A DNA stretch of 64,000 nt from an uncultured Pirellulaceae bacterium (GTDB lineage: Bacteria; Planctomycetota; Planctomycetia; Pirellulales; Pirellulaceae), in the NCBI GenBank assembly GCA_938084685.1, contig CALKGE010000006.1, forward strand, positions 1 through 64,000, read 5' to 3'. Made by a program: the position numbers and the translations under genes. This document shows positions 18,617-30,351 of the stretch, piece by piece (within the stretch, counting starts at the first letter, position 1; every line of letters starts with the position of its first letter). The notes beneath the pieces were generated by a model. The model was not told where the DNA came from. It ran no database searches and saw only the letters and a program-made list of their open reading frames with translations.

Positions 18617-21608
18617 CTGCCATCTCCTCCGGTATTCGCAAACTCTCCATGGCATCGGTGATTTGCTGCTGGCGCTGAATCAGCAGTTTCAACTGCGAGG
18701 CTTCTTCTTCGGTGAACCCAGTTTTATTGACAAGTTGATTAAACTCTGAGTGCAGGTGTTGTTGCAAGGTCTTTACCAGTTCAAGCCTCTCCAATTGAGC
18801 TGCCTTGCCGTTCGCATTTCGGACACCATCGGCTTGTTGATCAACAAGCTCCCCGGCTGCTACTCCAACGATCGACTCCAATAAATTCACGGCTGCCGTC
18901 TGAAGCCTCCGCACCTCGGGCTTATCCTGCCCCCACAGATCCACCGCGCGCCGCTGCAGAATACTCAGATCGATTAATCCAATTTTGAGCAACGGGGAAA
19001 GTCCAGGTTGCTGTGACAATTCCTGAGACGACTCTGCCAGATACAATTGTTCGTTTTCTGTGGTCTTTCCGGCAACATCTTCCATCAATGATTTCTGTTG
19101 ACGATGCAGGTTCTTGAGCTGTTCAAGCAACCGGCGGGCCTGCCGGTCCCGGGATGAATCGTCAGATGCAGGGTCGACTCCCTGCTGCGTCAAAACCAGC
19201 CGCATTCGTTTCAAAATCTCTTCCTGCTGCTGCTGTGCCTCCTCGAACTGGTACTGCCGTAACAATATCGAGACACGACGCATAGCGGAAACAACCGAAA
19301 CCGATAATTCGCGTACAGACAATTCCAAGCCCACCGCTCCTTCCAAATTCGCTTGTTCCAACAGCTGGAAGACCTCGGTGGCAAGCTGAAGCTGTGCTTC
19401 TGACAAGGAACTTACCCCCAATCCGGTCACATCGCCGGAAACCAGAAACTGAGCGGCTGTTGTCATGGTCCGATTCTTTAGCTCGAGCTGCTCAGCAAAC
19501 AGATTCCTCCACGCTGTTTCAAATTCTGCTTTGGATTGAATCGATGATTGCTCTCCTAATACCGAGTCAATCAACGCGGATGCTGAGGCTAAATGAAATT
19601 CCACTGCTTCCAGCTCTTTGAACCAATCCTCCAGCTCCATCGCTTGGGCATGCCTGGCCTGATAGACGCCGGCCTGGATTGGCTTCAAGTGATCATCACG
19701 AACGGTCGTGGCCAACAGCTCAAGCCTGACCAGAGAATCACTCGCCAGAGGTGCCTTTACCTGAGCTAATTCCAGTGCCTCCCGAATACCGGCGAGTCTC
19801 GTCAGAATCGAATGATTGCCACTTGCCAGCACCTCCTGAATATTCGTTCCCTCCAGACTTAGTTGCTGTAATAACGCTGTCGATTCGGCCGGGGACGCAT
19901 CCTCTTTCTGCAGCAATAACAGCCTCTGGCCAGCATCATTCAGCAATTGTCTTAATAACAAAAACTGTCTTTCTACGTCCTTCAACCGCTGAGTTAGTTC
20001 ACCTCGCAGCTCTTTGTCCGAGCGAACTGTGAGACCGACCTGCTCACTACTGGTCTGGTTTCCGAACCCGTCGGTCACCACAACGCTCAGACTCAACTCG
20101 GCACCCACAGCAAACCCGGTGAAGGCACTCACATCAATACGCCCTTCAAGTTGCACACTGTCAGGCTGCTGTTGAATGAACACACGATTTGTGTCATAGG
20201 GAAGACGAGGCGCCACTAACAGGTCTGCGACCTGTAAAGGAAGACGTAACACATCCTGCTGACCAGTTCCGGACAAAGCTCGAACCAGAATGTCAGCTTG
20301 TTCTACTCGTAAATCATCTGTAGCACTGATCTTCAATGGTATTAGTCCGGTGGCTGTTACCAATGCTCCCGCACCGGGACTCAGCACTTTCACTACTGGA
20401 GCCATGTCGTCTATCAGATCGACCTGCCATACTTCCCTGGTTTGCGAGACGACTCCACTGTCCCCTTCAAACTCAAGCCAAAACAATCCAGAGGCCTGTA
20501 CGGGAAAATCCTTGAGTGTTACTCGGAAAGATTCGTCATGCCGCTGAACAATCGCCGGATAGGTCGAATGCTTCCCTGCGGAATCCCAAATCAGTTTTGC
20601 GCTTTCAATGGGTTCATCAAGAGAGGCTTCCAAAGAAAGGCTGCTTCCCGGCAACGCACGAATTCGCTGCTCCGCAGAATACACTCCCAGGTTGGTGTAG
20701 TCAGGTGGGTGTACGGTCATGACAACCGTACGAATCGTCGGTGCCGCCACGACAGTCACTTCATACCAGGTGGCACCCTGAAAATCTCCGCCATGCAGCC
20801 GAAATTTGAAGGATTCGCGTACGCTATTAAGCCGATGCTCTGCTTCATCACCACTGGGTTCCAATCGAAAGAACTCACTACTTTCCGAACCGAACCAGCG
20901 GATTTCCAGAGTCAAGTCGTCAGGCAGTTTTCCTCGACTGTTACTTACGGATAGGACGTAATCCCCTCCTTCTGCTGCCTGAGAGCGAAAATCGATCACT
21001 CTCAATTCAAATTCTCGTGGCCACTGATGGCCGCTCCAGGGCATGACGACACGTTGCGTCGCAGTTGCGAGTTGCTCCGGATTAACAACCAGCCAGATAC
21101 TCAAAACCCCCATCACGATCAGGACACTTAGTACCGGACGAAGCAGTACTCGCGGACGGAAACACTGATCAAGTTTCAGGCTGCTCAATTCGGCCGAAAC
21201 CTGTCTAGCCAGGCCTTCCAAAAAATGCCGCTCGACGCGGGACAATTCGTCTACTTGCTGATACAGGTCACATACCGTGGAGAGACGCTGATCCAATTCA
21301 GGAAATGTCTCTTCTATGCGCCGCGCAATCAGGACCAGATCTGGCTGGTATTTTTCCGCCGGAACAATAATCCGCGCCGTGGCCCAGGCCAAAACAGACA
21401 GTAAGAAGGAAAACTGTAACCAAAGCACGGCATGGGAACGAAGCCGCAACAGGCAGTCCAACATTATCAGCAGCGTTGCTACGACCAGAAGAAAAAACAG
21501 AAATCGGTACAAGGCACGTAGAAACACCAAACGACGGGAACGCCGAGCTACCTGTGCCACCGTTTCACAAACAATCGTGAATTCGTTCTCTGGTATCTGA
21601 TCCGACAT
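18609..21608 (-). CDS. Large membrane protein with coiled-coil C-terminus (DUF4175-like)
   Basis: 999 residues. Two membrane helices lie near 30-50 and 58-78 and a third near 155-175 (LSVLIVMGVLSIWLVV). A beta-rich region (about 200-530) contains repeated Ig-like strand patterns. From about 540 to the end the chain is strongly helical and Gln/Glu/Leu-rich, with predicted coiled coils. The arrangement resembles DUF4175-type envelope proteins that sit beside BatA/DUF58 genes. It starts 3 bp after the previous stop and overlaps the next gene by 8 bp, so it is part of the operon. Function unknown. Confidence 0.7.
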   Translation of the reverse strand: MSDQIPENEFTIVCETVAQVARRSRRLVFLRALYRFLFFLLVVATLLIMLDCLLRLRSHAVLWLQFSFLLSVLAWATARIIVPAEKYQPDLVLIARRIEETFPELDQRLSTVCDLYQQVDELSRVERHFLEGLARQVSAELSSLKLDQCFRPRVLLRPVLSVLIVMGVLSIWLVVNPEQLATATQRVVMPWSGHQWPREFELRVIDFRSQAAEGGDYVLSVSNSRGKLPDDLTLEIRWFGSESSEFFRLEPSGDEAEHRLNSVRESFKFRLHGGDFQGATWYEVTVVAAPTIRTVVMTVHPPDYTNLGVYSAEQRIRALPGSSLSLEASLDEPIESAKLIWDSAGKHSTYPAIVQRHDESFRVTLKDFPVQASGLFWLEFEGDSGVVSQTREVWQVDLIDDMAPVVKVLSPGAGALVTATGLIPLKISATDDLRVEQADILVRALSGTGQQDVLRLPLQVADLLVAPRLPYDTNRVFIQQQPDSVQLEGRIDVSAFTGFAVGAELSLSVVVTDGFGNQTSSEQVGLTVRSDKELRGELTQRLKDVERQFLLLRQLLNDAGQRLLLLQKEDASPAESTALLQQLSLEGTNIQEVLASGNHSILTRLAGIREALELAQVKAPLASDSLVRLELLATTVRDDHLKPIQAGVYQARHAQAMELEDWFKELEAVEFHLASASALIDSVLGEQSSIQSKAEFETAWRNLFAEQLELKNRTMTTAAQFLVSGDVTGLGVSSLSEAQLQLATEVFQLLEQANLEGAVGLELSVRELSVSVVSAMRRVSILLRQYQFEEAQQQQEEILKRMRLVLTQQGVDPASDDSSRDRQARRLLEQLKNLHRQQKSLMEDVAGKTTENEQLYLAESSQELSQQPGLSPLLKIGLIDLSILQRRAVDLWGQDKPEVRRLQTAAVNLLESIVGVAAGELVDQQADGVRNANGKAAQLERLELVKTLQQHLHSEFNQLVNKTGFTEEEASQLKLLIQRQQQITDAMESLRIPEEMADE

Positions 21609-21611
21609 GGT

Positions 21612-24041
21612 TTAATTATACCACCGCCTTCGCAACCACCATTCAGTGCTTATCAACCCTGCAAACAGCACAATCAACCAGTTGGCGTTCCAAAGCAACC
21701 TTGAGTCCAGTTCCTGTATGACAATACGCCGCCCATGGGGTAACTGATCGCGCATCTCGAACCACTGATTGAGCTCATAGTATTTCCCCCCAGAGGTAAC
21801 TGCCAGACTTCGCAACGCATCCTGGTCACTGCGCAATTCCGTTTGCTCTTTCGATTCACCGCCAACGGTGATGGAAATACTTTTGGGGGAAGATACAACT
21901 CCGACCGGACTGACTAATCTGACCGAATACTCTCCGACGTGCAAGTCACTTAAAGTCGCCGAAAACCACTCCTGCCGAATACCGTCTCTGGCCAACCTGA
22001 CAATTTTACTTTTTCCCGTTGCTTCAGACAGTTCCACTACGACAGCATCATCAGCCGGTGCATTCACCGGATTCAAAAATCGCACCTTCAACTGAACACT
22101 CTCACCAAAAGCTATCTGTTCAGCACTGACAGACAACTCCACACCGGCCTGACTATCTCCCAAGGAATTGCCTGCCAGGTAGTGCAACAGCTGAGACCAG
22201 TACTTTGCATGAGCATCCTGAAAGTCTCCCTGCTGATTCCAACGCCAGGTCGCATCAAAACTTTGAAAAGCAACTCTACCGGCGCCTAAAAATTGCTGGG
22301 TAAGCAGAGGAAACTTGCCCGCAGACTGCGTCTCACCCTGGATCAGAACCTGAACTCCCGAATGCAAAGAAGAGCTCTGGACAGACCAGTAAGGGCCAGC
22401 CAATTCACTCCAGGCCCGCCGATTCTCATCGGCCCCTTCGGCCAACATCGTCAGCGACGCTCTTTCCCCTGAACGTGACAAGCCGAGAGAAGCGGCCTGG
22501 TCTGAAAGCGGCAAGCTTTCAAAATTCTCTACTCCTGTCGGTAACAACTCTTCCAGAGGGTGATCTTCAAATTGCAGTGGCAGGAAGCGGTCACCCGCAA
22601 TAAAGACCAGTCCACCTCCACGCTGCTGAACATACTCCACAAGCATGTTCTGAACCTGCAGCGTCAATAAACCAGGAGGCACATCACCAATCACGATCAC
22701 GTCAAAACCAAAGAGCCAATCACGGTCTTCCACAATCGAAGAGTAGAGTTTATCGTCTTCCTGAACTAACTGAGGATCGACCGTTCCCAGTACGGTGGTC
22801 ACGTCGAACCGAGCCCGTCCCGATTCATTGACGGCACGATCAAGTAAATCCTGCAACGCTCTGAATTCAAACCTGGGAAACTGCTCGACTAAAAGAACAC
22901 TGACTGGCTGATCGGTTGCCTGAAATACAAATTCATAACTTTCCAAATGACCCTGTTGGGATTTTGGAACGCCTGACTCATCATCTCGCCCAGCATACTC
23001 CACTCGCAACGACTGCTCACCCGCCTGCTTGGCGGAATACCGGATCGAAAGTGTCGTCTTCCGCTGCCCCGCATCAAACACTGCATTAAGTTGGTGCTCA
23101 CCGCTTGCACTCACAACACGAAACGGTAACTCGACCGAAGCATCCCATTCCCCTTCACGCTGAACGTCGATTTCAAACAAAACAGGCTGATCCACATGCA
23201 CTCGGGTCGGCCCTGATGGATTCACCAACTGAAAGTGATCCGGTGATGCAGAACCGGCTATCTGAGGAATGATGATAGGAACCGAAAGCCGACGGGCCAG
23301 TTCACCCACTCGTTGTAACGATACACCGACGTTGGAACGGCCATCAGATAGAAGCACGATCCCCGCGACCGACTTGCCGCGATGTCTTTGCAAAACATCC
23401 ACGATCCCTGTTCCAATCGCCGACGCTGTTCCATTTGACTGAATGACAGTATCTGCAACCGACCGTTCCGGTGACGGCCCCCGCCTGTGTACAGATTCGT
23501 CCACCTCATAGAAATGAACTTTATAATCCTGCTGGACACCTGCCAGAACTCCTGCCACTGAGTCGCCAAGCTCCAGCACTTCCTCATTTCTGTCTCCGTT
23601 CAGGAATACATGTGTCAGCCACGTCCGAGGAAGGGTTATTACATTTTCTTCTTCTCTTCGTCTGGACTGATAGTCCTCGCCGAAATGATCGACCAACCAT
23701 TGCTGAACCTGAGCGTGGATCCCATTCAGTGCGAATTCATCTTCAAATTGCATACTGAGAGAACTATCGACGAGTATGATCAGGTCCGGCTTGCCTGTCT
23801 GCTGCTGATGAGAACTCCACCCCGGCAGCATCCCGACCAGCACCAGAATGGCTGACAGTCTCAATGTCAGCAACACAACCCGGTTTCTGGCGGTTTGTCC
23901 AGTTTCACGCAACGTCAGCCACAACACGCCAGCTAGCATCAGGATAACAAGTATCACCCAACCGGCCGGCAATGGCCATTGATACTCCAGCTTTGTCTGA
24001 GTCTGACTCCAGAGCAGACCACGGTATAAACAATCAACCAT
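21612..24041 (-). CDS. VWA-domain membrane protein with GATase-like region
   Basis: 809 residues from the ATG at 24041, preceded by GGAAGGTGGAG and overlapping the previous gene by 8 bp; a GTG 12 codons earlier is less likely. Two N-terminal membrane helices are followed by a VWA domain with the MIDAS start VDSSLSMQ and a later VLLSDGRSNVG. A region around 450-520 (QQRGGGLVFIAGDRFLP) resembles the glutamine-amidotransferase-like fold. A C-terminal membrane helix (WLIVLFAGLISTEWWLRRRW) closes the protein. It probably forms an envelope complex with the BatA-like and DUF58 neighbours. Confidence 0.78.
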   Translation of the reverse strand: MVDCLYRGLLWSQTQTKLEYQWPLPAGWVILVILMLAGVLWLTLRETGQTARNRVVLLTLRLSAILVLVGMLPGWSSHQQQTGKPDLIILVDSSLSMQFEDEFALNGIHAQVQQWLVDHFGEDYQSRRREEENVITLPRTWLTHVFLNGDRNEEVLELGDSVAGVLAGVQQDYKVHFYEVDESVHRRGPSPERSVADTVIQSNGTASAIGTGIVDVLQRHRGKSVAGIVLLSDGRSNVGVSLQRVGELARRLSVPIIIPQIAGSASPDHFQLVNPSGPTRVHVDQPVLFEIDVQREGEWDASVELPFRVVSASGEHQLNAVFDAGQRKTTLSIRYSAKQAGEQSLRVEYAGRDDESGVPKSQQGHLESYEFVFQATDQPVSVLLVEQFPRFEFRALQDLLDRAVNESGRARFDVTTVLGTVDPQLVQEDDKLYSSIVEDRDWLFGFDVIVIGDVPPGLLTLQVQNMLVEYVQQRGGGLVFIAGDRFLPLQFEDHPLEELLPTGVENFESLPLSDQAASLGLSRSGERASLTMLAEGADENRRAWSELAGPYWSVQSSSLHSGVQVLIQGETQSAGKFPLLTQQFLGAGRVAFQSFDATWRWNQQGDFQDAHAKYWSQLLHYLAGNSLGDSQAGVELSVSAEQIAFGESVQLKVRFLNPVNAPADDAVVVELSEATGKSKIVRLARDGIRQEWFSATLSDLHVGEYSVRLVSPVGVVSSPKSISITVGGESKEQTELRSDQDALRSLAVTSGGKYYELNQWFEMRDQLPHGRRIVIQELDSRLLWNANWLIVLFAGLISTEWWLRRRWYN

Positions 24042-26235
24042 GCTCCACCTTCCGCCTTCGAGATACCTGACGGTCACGTGTAACCCACAAGGTCTCCAGA
24101 AACAACAGGCCCAGCGCAGCCATTAACAACTCTCGAAACCACTCATGACGATTCGTCATCCGTGGAGCGACTGTTTCCTGTTCATTGTCATTGCTGGTCT
24201 CAGCGATCTCGGACAGGACAGCCTGATCAATCAACTCGTGGTTGCTCTCGGTTACGGCGAGATTACCGACGACAATCGACGAACTAATTATCTGTTCTTC
24301 AGACTGATAACTTACGTAGTACACTCCGGGCAGAGTGAACTCGGAGTGCCACCAGTAGGCAAAGACTTCCCCAGACAGTTCATCCCGAGCAAACTCCAGG
24401 TCGTAATTCGTGGATTGCCCATCAGGCCCCTGCACGGTTACCGTAAACGGACCATCCTGCATCGATACGCGCCGCTCAGGAAAAGAACCAACATGGACAT
24501 TCGACGTACGTACTTCCTGCTCGACAATGTACTTCATCGACTCATGCAACAACGGCAGAAAACTGGGCCATGCTCCGAAATCGCTCCATCGTGACTCCTG
24601 CTGTCCTATTCCAAACGTCGTGCTGAAAGTCAACAAATGTCCTTTTCCTGCAGCCGTACAAATCATCAAAGGAGAACCATCGCTCAGCTCCAGCACAATA
24701 TCCGATTTCCGATCGGCAGCTACTTCCAGTTCGACCAGATGATAGACAGGCAACGCACTGATTCCGTTGTCCGGATGTCGTTGAAACAGATTTCCTATTT
24801 CATGATTCGTCACCAGGACTTTCGGCGCGGCCATCATTTCACGAAGCACGGGGCGGATGTCGCCCCAGCGAATTCCATAGTCCTGCCCATCGAGGTCATT
24901 ACCGTACAGCGTATTGAACGAGTCAATATTCAATTCGGAACCAGGAGTTATCAATACGACGCCTCCCTGATTCAAAAAACCCTGTACACGCCGCACATTA
25001 AAATCTGAAAACGAATTCAACTCACAAAGAGCCAGCACGTCAAAGTCTTCCAGCTGCTGCTGTTCAAACTCAATTTCATCGATCGTGTGAATAAACACCG
25101 GCCAGTCTGGAGAATCGGTAGGGCGAAGTGCGAGGGAAACTGCCTTCGATGCGTTCTGACTGCCATTCACATTAAGCACTCGAAAACGAGCCGGACTATC
25201 AAACGCGACCCAACGTGAATTGTCCATCAGTAGCGAATCGTCATCCAGCCTGGCCTCAATCTGATGGCTCCCGGTACTCAAATTACTTACCGGAATCTCG
25301 ATCGTCGCGGATTCCCCAGCTTCAATTTCCAATTCATCCCGAATAACAAATTCGTCGTCAACAAACCAGGAAATACCGACCTTTCCGCCGGCCTGTTTGT
25401 AATAACAATCAATTTCGGCCACAGCCTTCACGTCAGCAGCAAAAGCCCCCTGAGGATAGCGAACAGTCAGGTCTCTGATGGCCAAATTGGTGAGAGGGTC
25501 CACATGGCAATCGACAATCGACAAATCTCCCAATTTCTTCGCCTGAGTAATAACTTCCTCAGGATCTCCTTCGGCTCCAAGAACCTTGTCCCATACGTTG
25601 CGCTGCATATCGGTAAACACTACAAAACGCGTATAGAACAGATTCTGATGACTACGTACCGACGATTCGGCCACTTCGACCCCCATTTCCAACACGGGTG
25701 CAAGGTCACCACCCGATGCCTGAACAGGAATATCCTGAATCGCAGTAATTACCTGCTGCATATCGTCCCCCGGTGAGGCGATCACTTTCTGTCGGAATTC
25801 ACCAATCGTCAGAATGGAAACAACATCACCTGTAGGCAAGGATCGCACATAAGCCGTTGCTCTTTGCTTTGCTTTGTCAAAAGCAGACTTCCCGGACGCG
25901 CCGTCCACCGTACCCATGGAGTAGGACGCGTCAATAATCAGTACATGATGCGTGCCACTGGAAAGGCTGCGGAATCCGGAATTATGGATGCCTGTGCTCG
26001 GAGCACTTACCGCGAAAAAAAACATTGCCAGGATCAAAACCCGCAGCATCATCAACATCAGATTTCGCAGCTTGGCTTTCTGAACCTCCTGCTGCACCGC
26101 CTGAAGTATGAAATGCATTGCGGCCCATGGTTGCTGTCGGAAACGCCGCCGTCGCCAGAGATGTAATACGATTGGGATTAAAAGCAGAAAACTCCACCAC
26201 AACCGTTCCGGAGACTCGAAAGTAAAATCGATCAT
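24034..26235 (-). CDS. BatA-like VWA membrane protein
   Basis: 733 residues. The N-terminus carries the BatA domain: a helix around 12-28 (WWSFLLLIPIVLHLWRRRRF) and a second around 58-78, then a VWA domain with MIDAS motif DASYSMG and a later FVVFTDMQ strand. The middle is beta-rich, with a GATase-like stretch (GFLNQGGVVLITPGSE), and one C-terminal helix (LLMAALGLLFLETLWV) anchors it. The ATG at 26235 shares TGATG with the DUF58 stop, which favours it over a GTG one codon earlier. BatA family members act with MoxR ATPases in envelope stress functions. Confidence 0.85.
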   Translation of the reverse strand: MIDFTFESPERLWWSFLLLIPIVLHLWRRRRFRQQPWAAMHFILQAVQQEVQKAKLRNLMLMMLRVLILAMFFFAVSAPSTGIHNSGFRSLSSGTHHVLIIDASYSMGTVDGASGKSAFDKAKQRATAYVRSLPTGDVVSILTIGEFRQKVIASPGDDMQQVITAIQDIPVQASGGDLAPVLEMGVEVAESSVRSHQNLFYTRFVVFTDMQRNVWDKVLGAEGDPEEVITQAKKLGDLSIVDCHVDPLTNLAIRDLTVRYPQGAFAADVKAVAEIDCYYKQAGGKVGISWFVDDEFVIRDELEIEAGESATIEIPVSNLSTGSHQIEARLDDDSLLMDNSRWVAFDSPARFRVLNVNGSQNASKAVSLALRPTDSPDWPVFIHTIDEIEFEQQQLEDFDVLALCELNSFSDFNVRRVQGFLNQGGVVLITPGSELNIDSFNTLYGNDLDGQDYGIRWGDIRPVLREMMAAPKVLVTNHEIGNLFQRHPDNGISALPVYHLVELEVAADRKSDIVLELSDGSPLMICTAAGKGHLLTFSTTFGIGQQESRWSDFGAWPSFLPLLHESMKYIVEQEVRTSNVHVGSFPERRVSMQDGPFTVTVQGPDGQSTNYDLEFARDELSGEVFAYWWHSEFTLPGVYYVSYQSEEQIISSSIVVGNLAVTESNHELIDQAVLSEIAETSNDNEQETVAPRMTNRHEWFRELLMAALGLLFLETLWVTRDRQVSRRRKVEHG

Positions 26236-27188
26236 CACAACGACCTCTTCGCATGCAGCCGCTGGAAATAGGTCAGTAAAGCCGTTTTCAAATTGACGTC
26301 CGTGACAAACAACTCGTATTCGGCACCGAGATTGCGAGTCTGTGCTTCCAGAGCCTCACGAAACTCCGCCACCAAATGCTGATACCGGTCTGCGATCACT
26401 GTGGCATCTACCCGTGCAATCTCGCCACCTTCCAGTCCGTTAAACTGCACGTCTCCATCAAACGGAAAGACCAACTCTTCACGATCGAGCACCTGTAGCA
26501 ATGTGACATCGTGTCCTGCAGCGCCAAGTCGTTGCACACCTTTCATTAACTGAGCAACATCATCTGTCAGAAAGTCACTAATCACATACACCACACTCCG
26601 CTGTGAAAGACGATCGGCAGCCTGACTTAATACAGCTGAGAAATCAGGAACATCTGGAAGTGAGGAATTCTCTTCCGCAGACGATGACAGAAATGCAATT
26701 AATCGGTCCAACTGTTCCGGATGGGAAGTTGCTCCCAACCACTGACTCAGTGTGTCATTTCCCAGTCCCGCCCCTATCGCGTCGCCATTACGCAACACTA
26801 GCCAACCAAATGCAACCGCCAGACACTGAGCATACTCCAGCTTCGTCAAACCACCAGTAGCACCGTACTGCATACTGGCCGACGTATCGAGCAGCAGGAC
26901 ACAATGCAGATTGGTCTCCTCGGCAAACTGCTTGAGGTAAAGTTTGTCTGTCCGTCCGTAAACTTTCCAGTCCACATGGCGCAGATCATCCCCTGGAACA
27001 TACTCTCGATGTTCTGCAAATTCGACACTCACGCCCCGAAACGGACTCCGATGAATCCCCGCCAAAAGGCCTTCAACCAGTTGACGAGATCTCACCGTGA
27101 GCCCATCAAGCGCCGCCAGTGTCTGCGGATCTAAAGACTTTGGCAGACTGGTCACACTGATCCTGATTCGTTGTAGAAGAGTTATCAA
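26235..27188 (-). CDS. DUF58 domain protein
   Basis: 317 residues if translation begins at the TTG at 27188. Hallmarks are [40 protein letters not shown] sequence (positions about 47-80; key residues E, Y/R, D-DWK) and a VWA-like [15 protein letters not shown]58 proteins pair with MoxR ATPases. The start is uncertain: the TTG makes an 83-bp overlap with the MoxR gene, and a GTG at 27155 with AGGA nearby would shorten it. Any start overlaps MoxR because the conserved [10 protein letters not shown] begins inside it. Confidence 0.85.
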   Translation of the reverse strand: MITLLQRIRISVTSLPKSLDPQTLAALDGLTVRSRQLVEGLLAGIHRSPFRGVSVEFAEHREYVPGDDLRHVDWKVYGRTDKLYLKQFAEETNLHCVLLLDTSASMQYGATGGLTKLEYAQCLAVAFGWLVLRNGDAIGAGLGNDTLSQWLGATSHPEQLDRLIAFLSSSAEENSSLPDVPDFSAVLSQAADRLSQRSVVYVISDFLTDDVAQLMKGVQRLGAAGHDVTLLQVLDREELVFPFDGDVQFNGLEGGEIARVDATVIADRYQHLVAEFREALEAQTRNLGAEYELFVTDVNLKTALLTYFQRLHAKRSL

Positions 27189-28188
27189 GCCCTGCGGAAC
27201 TCGTTGATTCCAAATGCTGAATTAATTCATCGATGATGTTGTCAGCTGATACCTGACTTGCCGTCGCAGCATAATTCAGGCGAATACGGTGCCTCAGCAC
27301 AGGATGCGCTACCGCTACCACATCGTCATATCCCACTGACAACCTGCCGTGCAGAAGTGCATGCGCTTTGGCGGCCAACACCAAAAACTGACTGCTCCGC
27401 GGTCCCGCTCCCCAGGCAACATGCTGACGTATAAACTCCGGAGAATTTTCGTCAGGACGAGTGCTTCTCGCCAAACGAATTGCAAACTGAGCAACGTGAC
27501 CAGCAATGGGCATCTCGCGAACCAGACCTATGGCCCGCTCGATATCTTCAACGTCTACCACCTGCTCGATCGCTGTCTGCTCTGAACCAGTCGTCCGCTG
27601 AACAATTTCCAACTCTTCGCTCTCTGTCGGATAATCAATCAACAACTGAAACATGAAACGGTCCAACTGGGCTTCGGGGAGCGGATAAGTACCCTCCTGC
27701 TCAATTGGATTCTGAGTTGCCAATACAAAAAAAGGACTGGCAAGCGGCCTGCTCCTTCCGCCTACAGTGACCTGACGTTCCTGCATCCCTTCGAGTAAGG
27801 CAGCCTGAGTCTTTGGCGGAGTTCGGTTGATTTCATCAGCCAGCAATACATTGGTGAAGATGGGCCCTTCTTTGAATTCAAGTCCCCGCTGACCGGTTTC
27901 TACACTCTCCTGAATAATTTCAGTTCCCGTGATGTCGGTGGGCATCAGGTCCGGAGTAAACTGGATTCGACCAAACGACAGATTCATCGTGTTGGCCAAC
28001 GCCTGTACCATCATTGTTTTCGCCAGTCCGGGGACTCCCACCAACAGACAATGCCCCTGACAGAGCATGGCAATTATCATTTGTTCGACCACTTCAGATT
28101 GACCAACAACTTCGACCGCGACCTGCTCACGGACTCGCTGACAAAGTTGCTGCACCTCAGCTACGGCCTGTTCAATCTCTCTGTCCAT
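27106..28188 (-). CDS. MoxR-family AAA ATPase
   Basis: 360 residues from the ATG at 28188 ([16 protein letters not shown]). A GTG at 28203, overlapping the previous stop as GTGA, is an alternative. Walker A is [11 protein letters not shown], Walker B is [19 protein letters not shown], and the sensor region [23 protein letters not shown] is intact. MoxR ATPases act as chaperones with VWA proteins, here presumably the DUF58 and BatA-like products encoded directly downstream. The product is predicted cytoplasmic. Confidence 0.93.
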   Translation of the reverse strand: MDREIEQAVAEVQQLCQRVREQVAVEVVGQSEVVEQMIIAMLCQGHCLLVGVPGLAKTMMVQALANTMNLSFGRIQFTPDLMPTDITGTEIIQESVETGQRGLEFKEGPIFTNVLLADEINRTPPKTQAALLEGMQERQVTVGGRSRPLASPFFVLATQNPIEQEGTYPLPEAQLDRFMFQLLIDYPTESEELEIVQRTTGSEQTAIEQVVDVEDIERAIGLVREMPIAGHVAQFAIRLARSTRPDENSPEFIRQHVAWGAGPRSSQFLVLAAKAHALLHGRLSVGYDDVVAVAHPVLRHRIRLNYAATASQVSADNIIDELIQHLESTSSAGLDNSSTTNQDQCDQSAKVFRSADTGGA

Positions 28189-28199
28189 GCAATTCGCTC

Positions 28200-30335
28200 T
28201 CACTTCTGGGGGGTAACCGGCGCAGTCTTTATTGCTCGGATCATTTTACCATCAAACAAAATGGCAAGCCGGTGATTCATTTCCAACTGAGCGACACTTG
28301 CCATCGATGTCGTGGAAACATTCACAATCGATTGCTCCGTCATGTCGTCCCATGAAAGTGCCAGCAATCGACGATCACTACTAAATCCGTAAACATGGTT
28401 GGCATCGACATGTACTGACCGCTGAATCAGAGAATCAACAGCTGGCACTCTGACCGGCTCCCGATTTCCATCTTCCGCTGTCACCATCTGCCAAATCCTG
28501 TCGCCGCACAATAAAACCCGGCCTTCCCTCAAAACGCTGATTTCAAGCTGGGACAGTGATGGCTCGTCGAACGAACCGACCGGTAATCCGGATTGAATAT
28601 CCAGAGAAAACACCGACATGGAGTCGGCCGGAGCAATTAACAGAGTCATATCCTCCCGATCGAATCCGACTGTCGATCGACGTACCTGTTTCTTTTCCAG
28701 CTCGGCAGAAGCAATTGCATGATAACTGCGCGGATACGAACAGACCCAATTCAACTGTCCTGACAGATCAACCGATGCCACCAATCCTGTATTCGTTGTA
28801 TAGATGACCTGCCCACCAACAACGTCAAGCCCTGCAGACATCAAATCTGTAATCGTACGATTAGCGATCGGTCTGGCCGCTCCGACATAGCACTTCCAAA
28901 CCAGATTTCCTCCCGACAGATCATAACAGGCTACGTAATGCCGACATTGAAATGCCTGATTCTCCCGAATACCAACCAGCACATGTTCTCCAGTCAACCT
29001 GGGATCGGAGGCAAAGACCTGATATGACTCCTGACTGGCCGCCGGCAGTGTCAAAGGAAAACCATCCAGCATTCTCCCCTGCTCTGACAGATCCAGTACA
29101 ACCACCGAATTCCCACGAATGTCGGCAGCTTCCACACTGAGGTGATGCGTTAACGCTGGATCTCCCTGCCGAGCGGCGAGTAAATCGCCCTGGACGTCCA
29201 CATCCGGTATACAGTTTCCCCAATATGGAATCTCCGGATCATACCAATCCGCCACTTCGTCCTGCTGGCTACGAAAAAGCCAGTACGAATCTGGCAAATC
29301 TCCAAAAAGAGGAGTTCCGTCTTCAAGATCTAATGCCAGTATTCCGTTCATGGTGTTGGCATATAGTCGATCACCCATGACCTTGATGCGAACATCTAAC
29401 CGCTCGGCGATTCCCTTTCCGTTCAACAATCCAGCAAAATCACGTTGCCACAACTCAGCCGCGTCAAACATGCGACCAGCTTCCCGCTTGCGTGCAACAG
29501 TTGGAACGAATTTCACGCCGGCCTGAGAACCACCGAAATGTTGCTGGTAAAATCCCCAGAGTACCTCCTGTAATGTCCCATCTAATCCGCCAAGCGAAAC
29601 CTGGATATCTGCTTCCTCTTCCGTCAGACTTCCTATCACCTCCCGCGCTGCACTCGCGCGTCCTTCCAATATCTCCAGAACCACGTGGCGAACAATAAGC
29701 TTGCTCCGCTGGGTCGCCGATAACCCGGAAGACCGTTGCCACTTGCCCGTGTAAGTTCCATTCACACCTATCACAGGGCTCATGCTCTGCCTTCCCAACA
29801 GTATCCTGGCTGCTTCTAAATCCCCGGACTCGATTAAGGCATCACAAAGCGCCAGATACCACTCCGATGACACCGTATCTGCCGGAGCGAAGCGAGCATA
29901 TCGTAATGAAGCGCTCAAACCACGACGTAATACTTCCACCTGTTTCTGCTTTTCCGAGTCCTCGCTGGACGCCGAAGTCGTACCAGACTGACGATGCCAG
30001 GCACGGACAAAGGCCGGTACAGATGAAAAACTCCGATAGGGCAACTCCGCATTGCCAGGAAGAGCAATCAGGCTGCCGGTATATTGATACAGAAGTTGAG
30101 CGATACGATCCTGGGCGCGTAGCAGCAACTGGGCCTCCAACGCCTGATTGGCCTGTTCGATAAGCTGATAACCTTCGGCTGAAAGCAGTTGCAGCCGCTG
30201 ATCCTCCAGACCACTCGGGTTGACCACGGGCGTCAATCCGGATTGCCCCAGAGCACCCGGCAACCACAACTGAAAAACCAGAAGTAATCCAGCTGCCGCT
30301 TTCCAGGGACTCATCATGAACGTGCTTGTGTTCAT
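28200..30335 (-). CDS. Exported PQQ-like beta-propeller protein
   Basis: 711 residues from the ATG at 30335, giving a signal peptide ([19 protein letters not shown]); a TTG 15 codons earlier is less likely. Residues about 30-130 are helical (TPR-like). From about 320 on, repeated strands such as [43 protein letters not shown] and [16 protein letters not shown] form a PQQ-type propeller (outer-membrane BamB-like fold). No catalytic residues are evident, so a binding or scaffolding role is likely. It ends 11 bp before the MoxR start. Confidence 0.75.
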   Translation of the reverse strand: MNTSTFMMSPWKAAAGLLLVFQLWLPGALGQSGLTPVVNPSGLEDQRLQLLSAEGYQLIEQANQALEAQLLLRAQDRIAQLLYQYTGSLIALPGNAELPYRSFSSVPAFVRAWHRQSGTTSASSEDSEKQKQVEVLRRGLSASLRYARFAPADTVSSEWYLALCDALIESGDLEAARILLGRQSMSPVIGVNGTYTGKWQRSSGLSATQRSKLIVRHVVLEILEGRASAAREVIGSLTEEEADIQVSLGGLDGTLQEVLWGFYQQHFGGSQAGVKFVPTVARKREAGRMFDAAELWQRDFAGLLNGKGIAERLDVRIKVMGDRLYANTMNGILALDLEDGTPLFGDLPDSYWLFRSQQDEVADWYDPEIPYWGNCIPDVDVQGDLLAARQGDPALTHHLSVEAADIRGNSVVVLDLSEQGRMLDGFPLTLPAASQESYQVFASDPRLTGEHVLVGIRENQAFQCRHYVACYDLSGGNLVWKCYVGAARPIANRTITDLMSAGLDVVGGQVIYTTNTGLVASVDLSGQLNWVCSYPRSYHAIASAELEKKQVRRSTVGFDREDMTLLIAPADSMSVFSLDIQSGLPVGSFDEPSLSQLEISVLREGRVLLCGDRIWQMVTAEDGNREPVRVPAVDSLIQRSVHVDANHVYGFSSDRRLLALSWDDMTEQSIVNVSTTSMASVAQLEMNHRLAILFDGKMIRAIKTAPVTPQK

Positions 30336-30351
30336 CAGTTCAATCGCTCCG

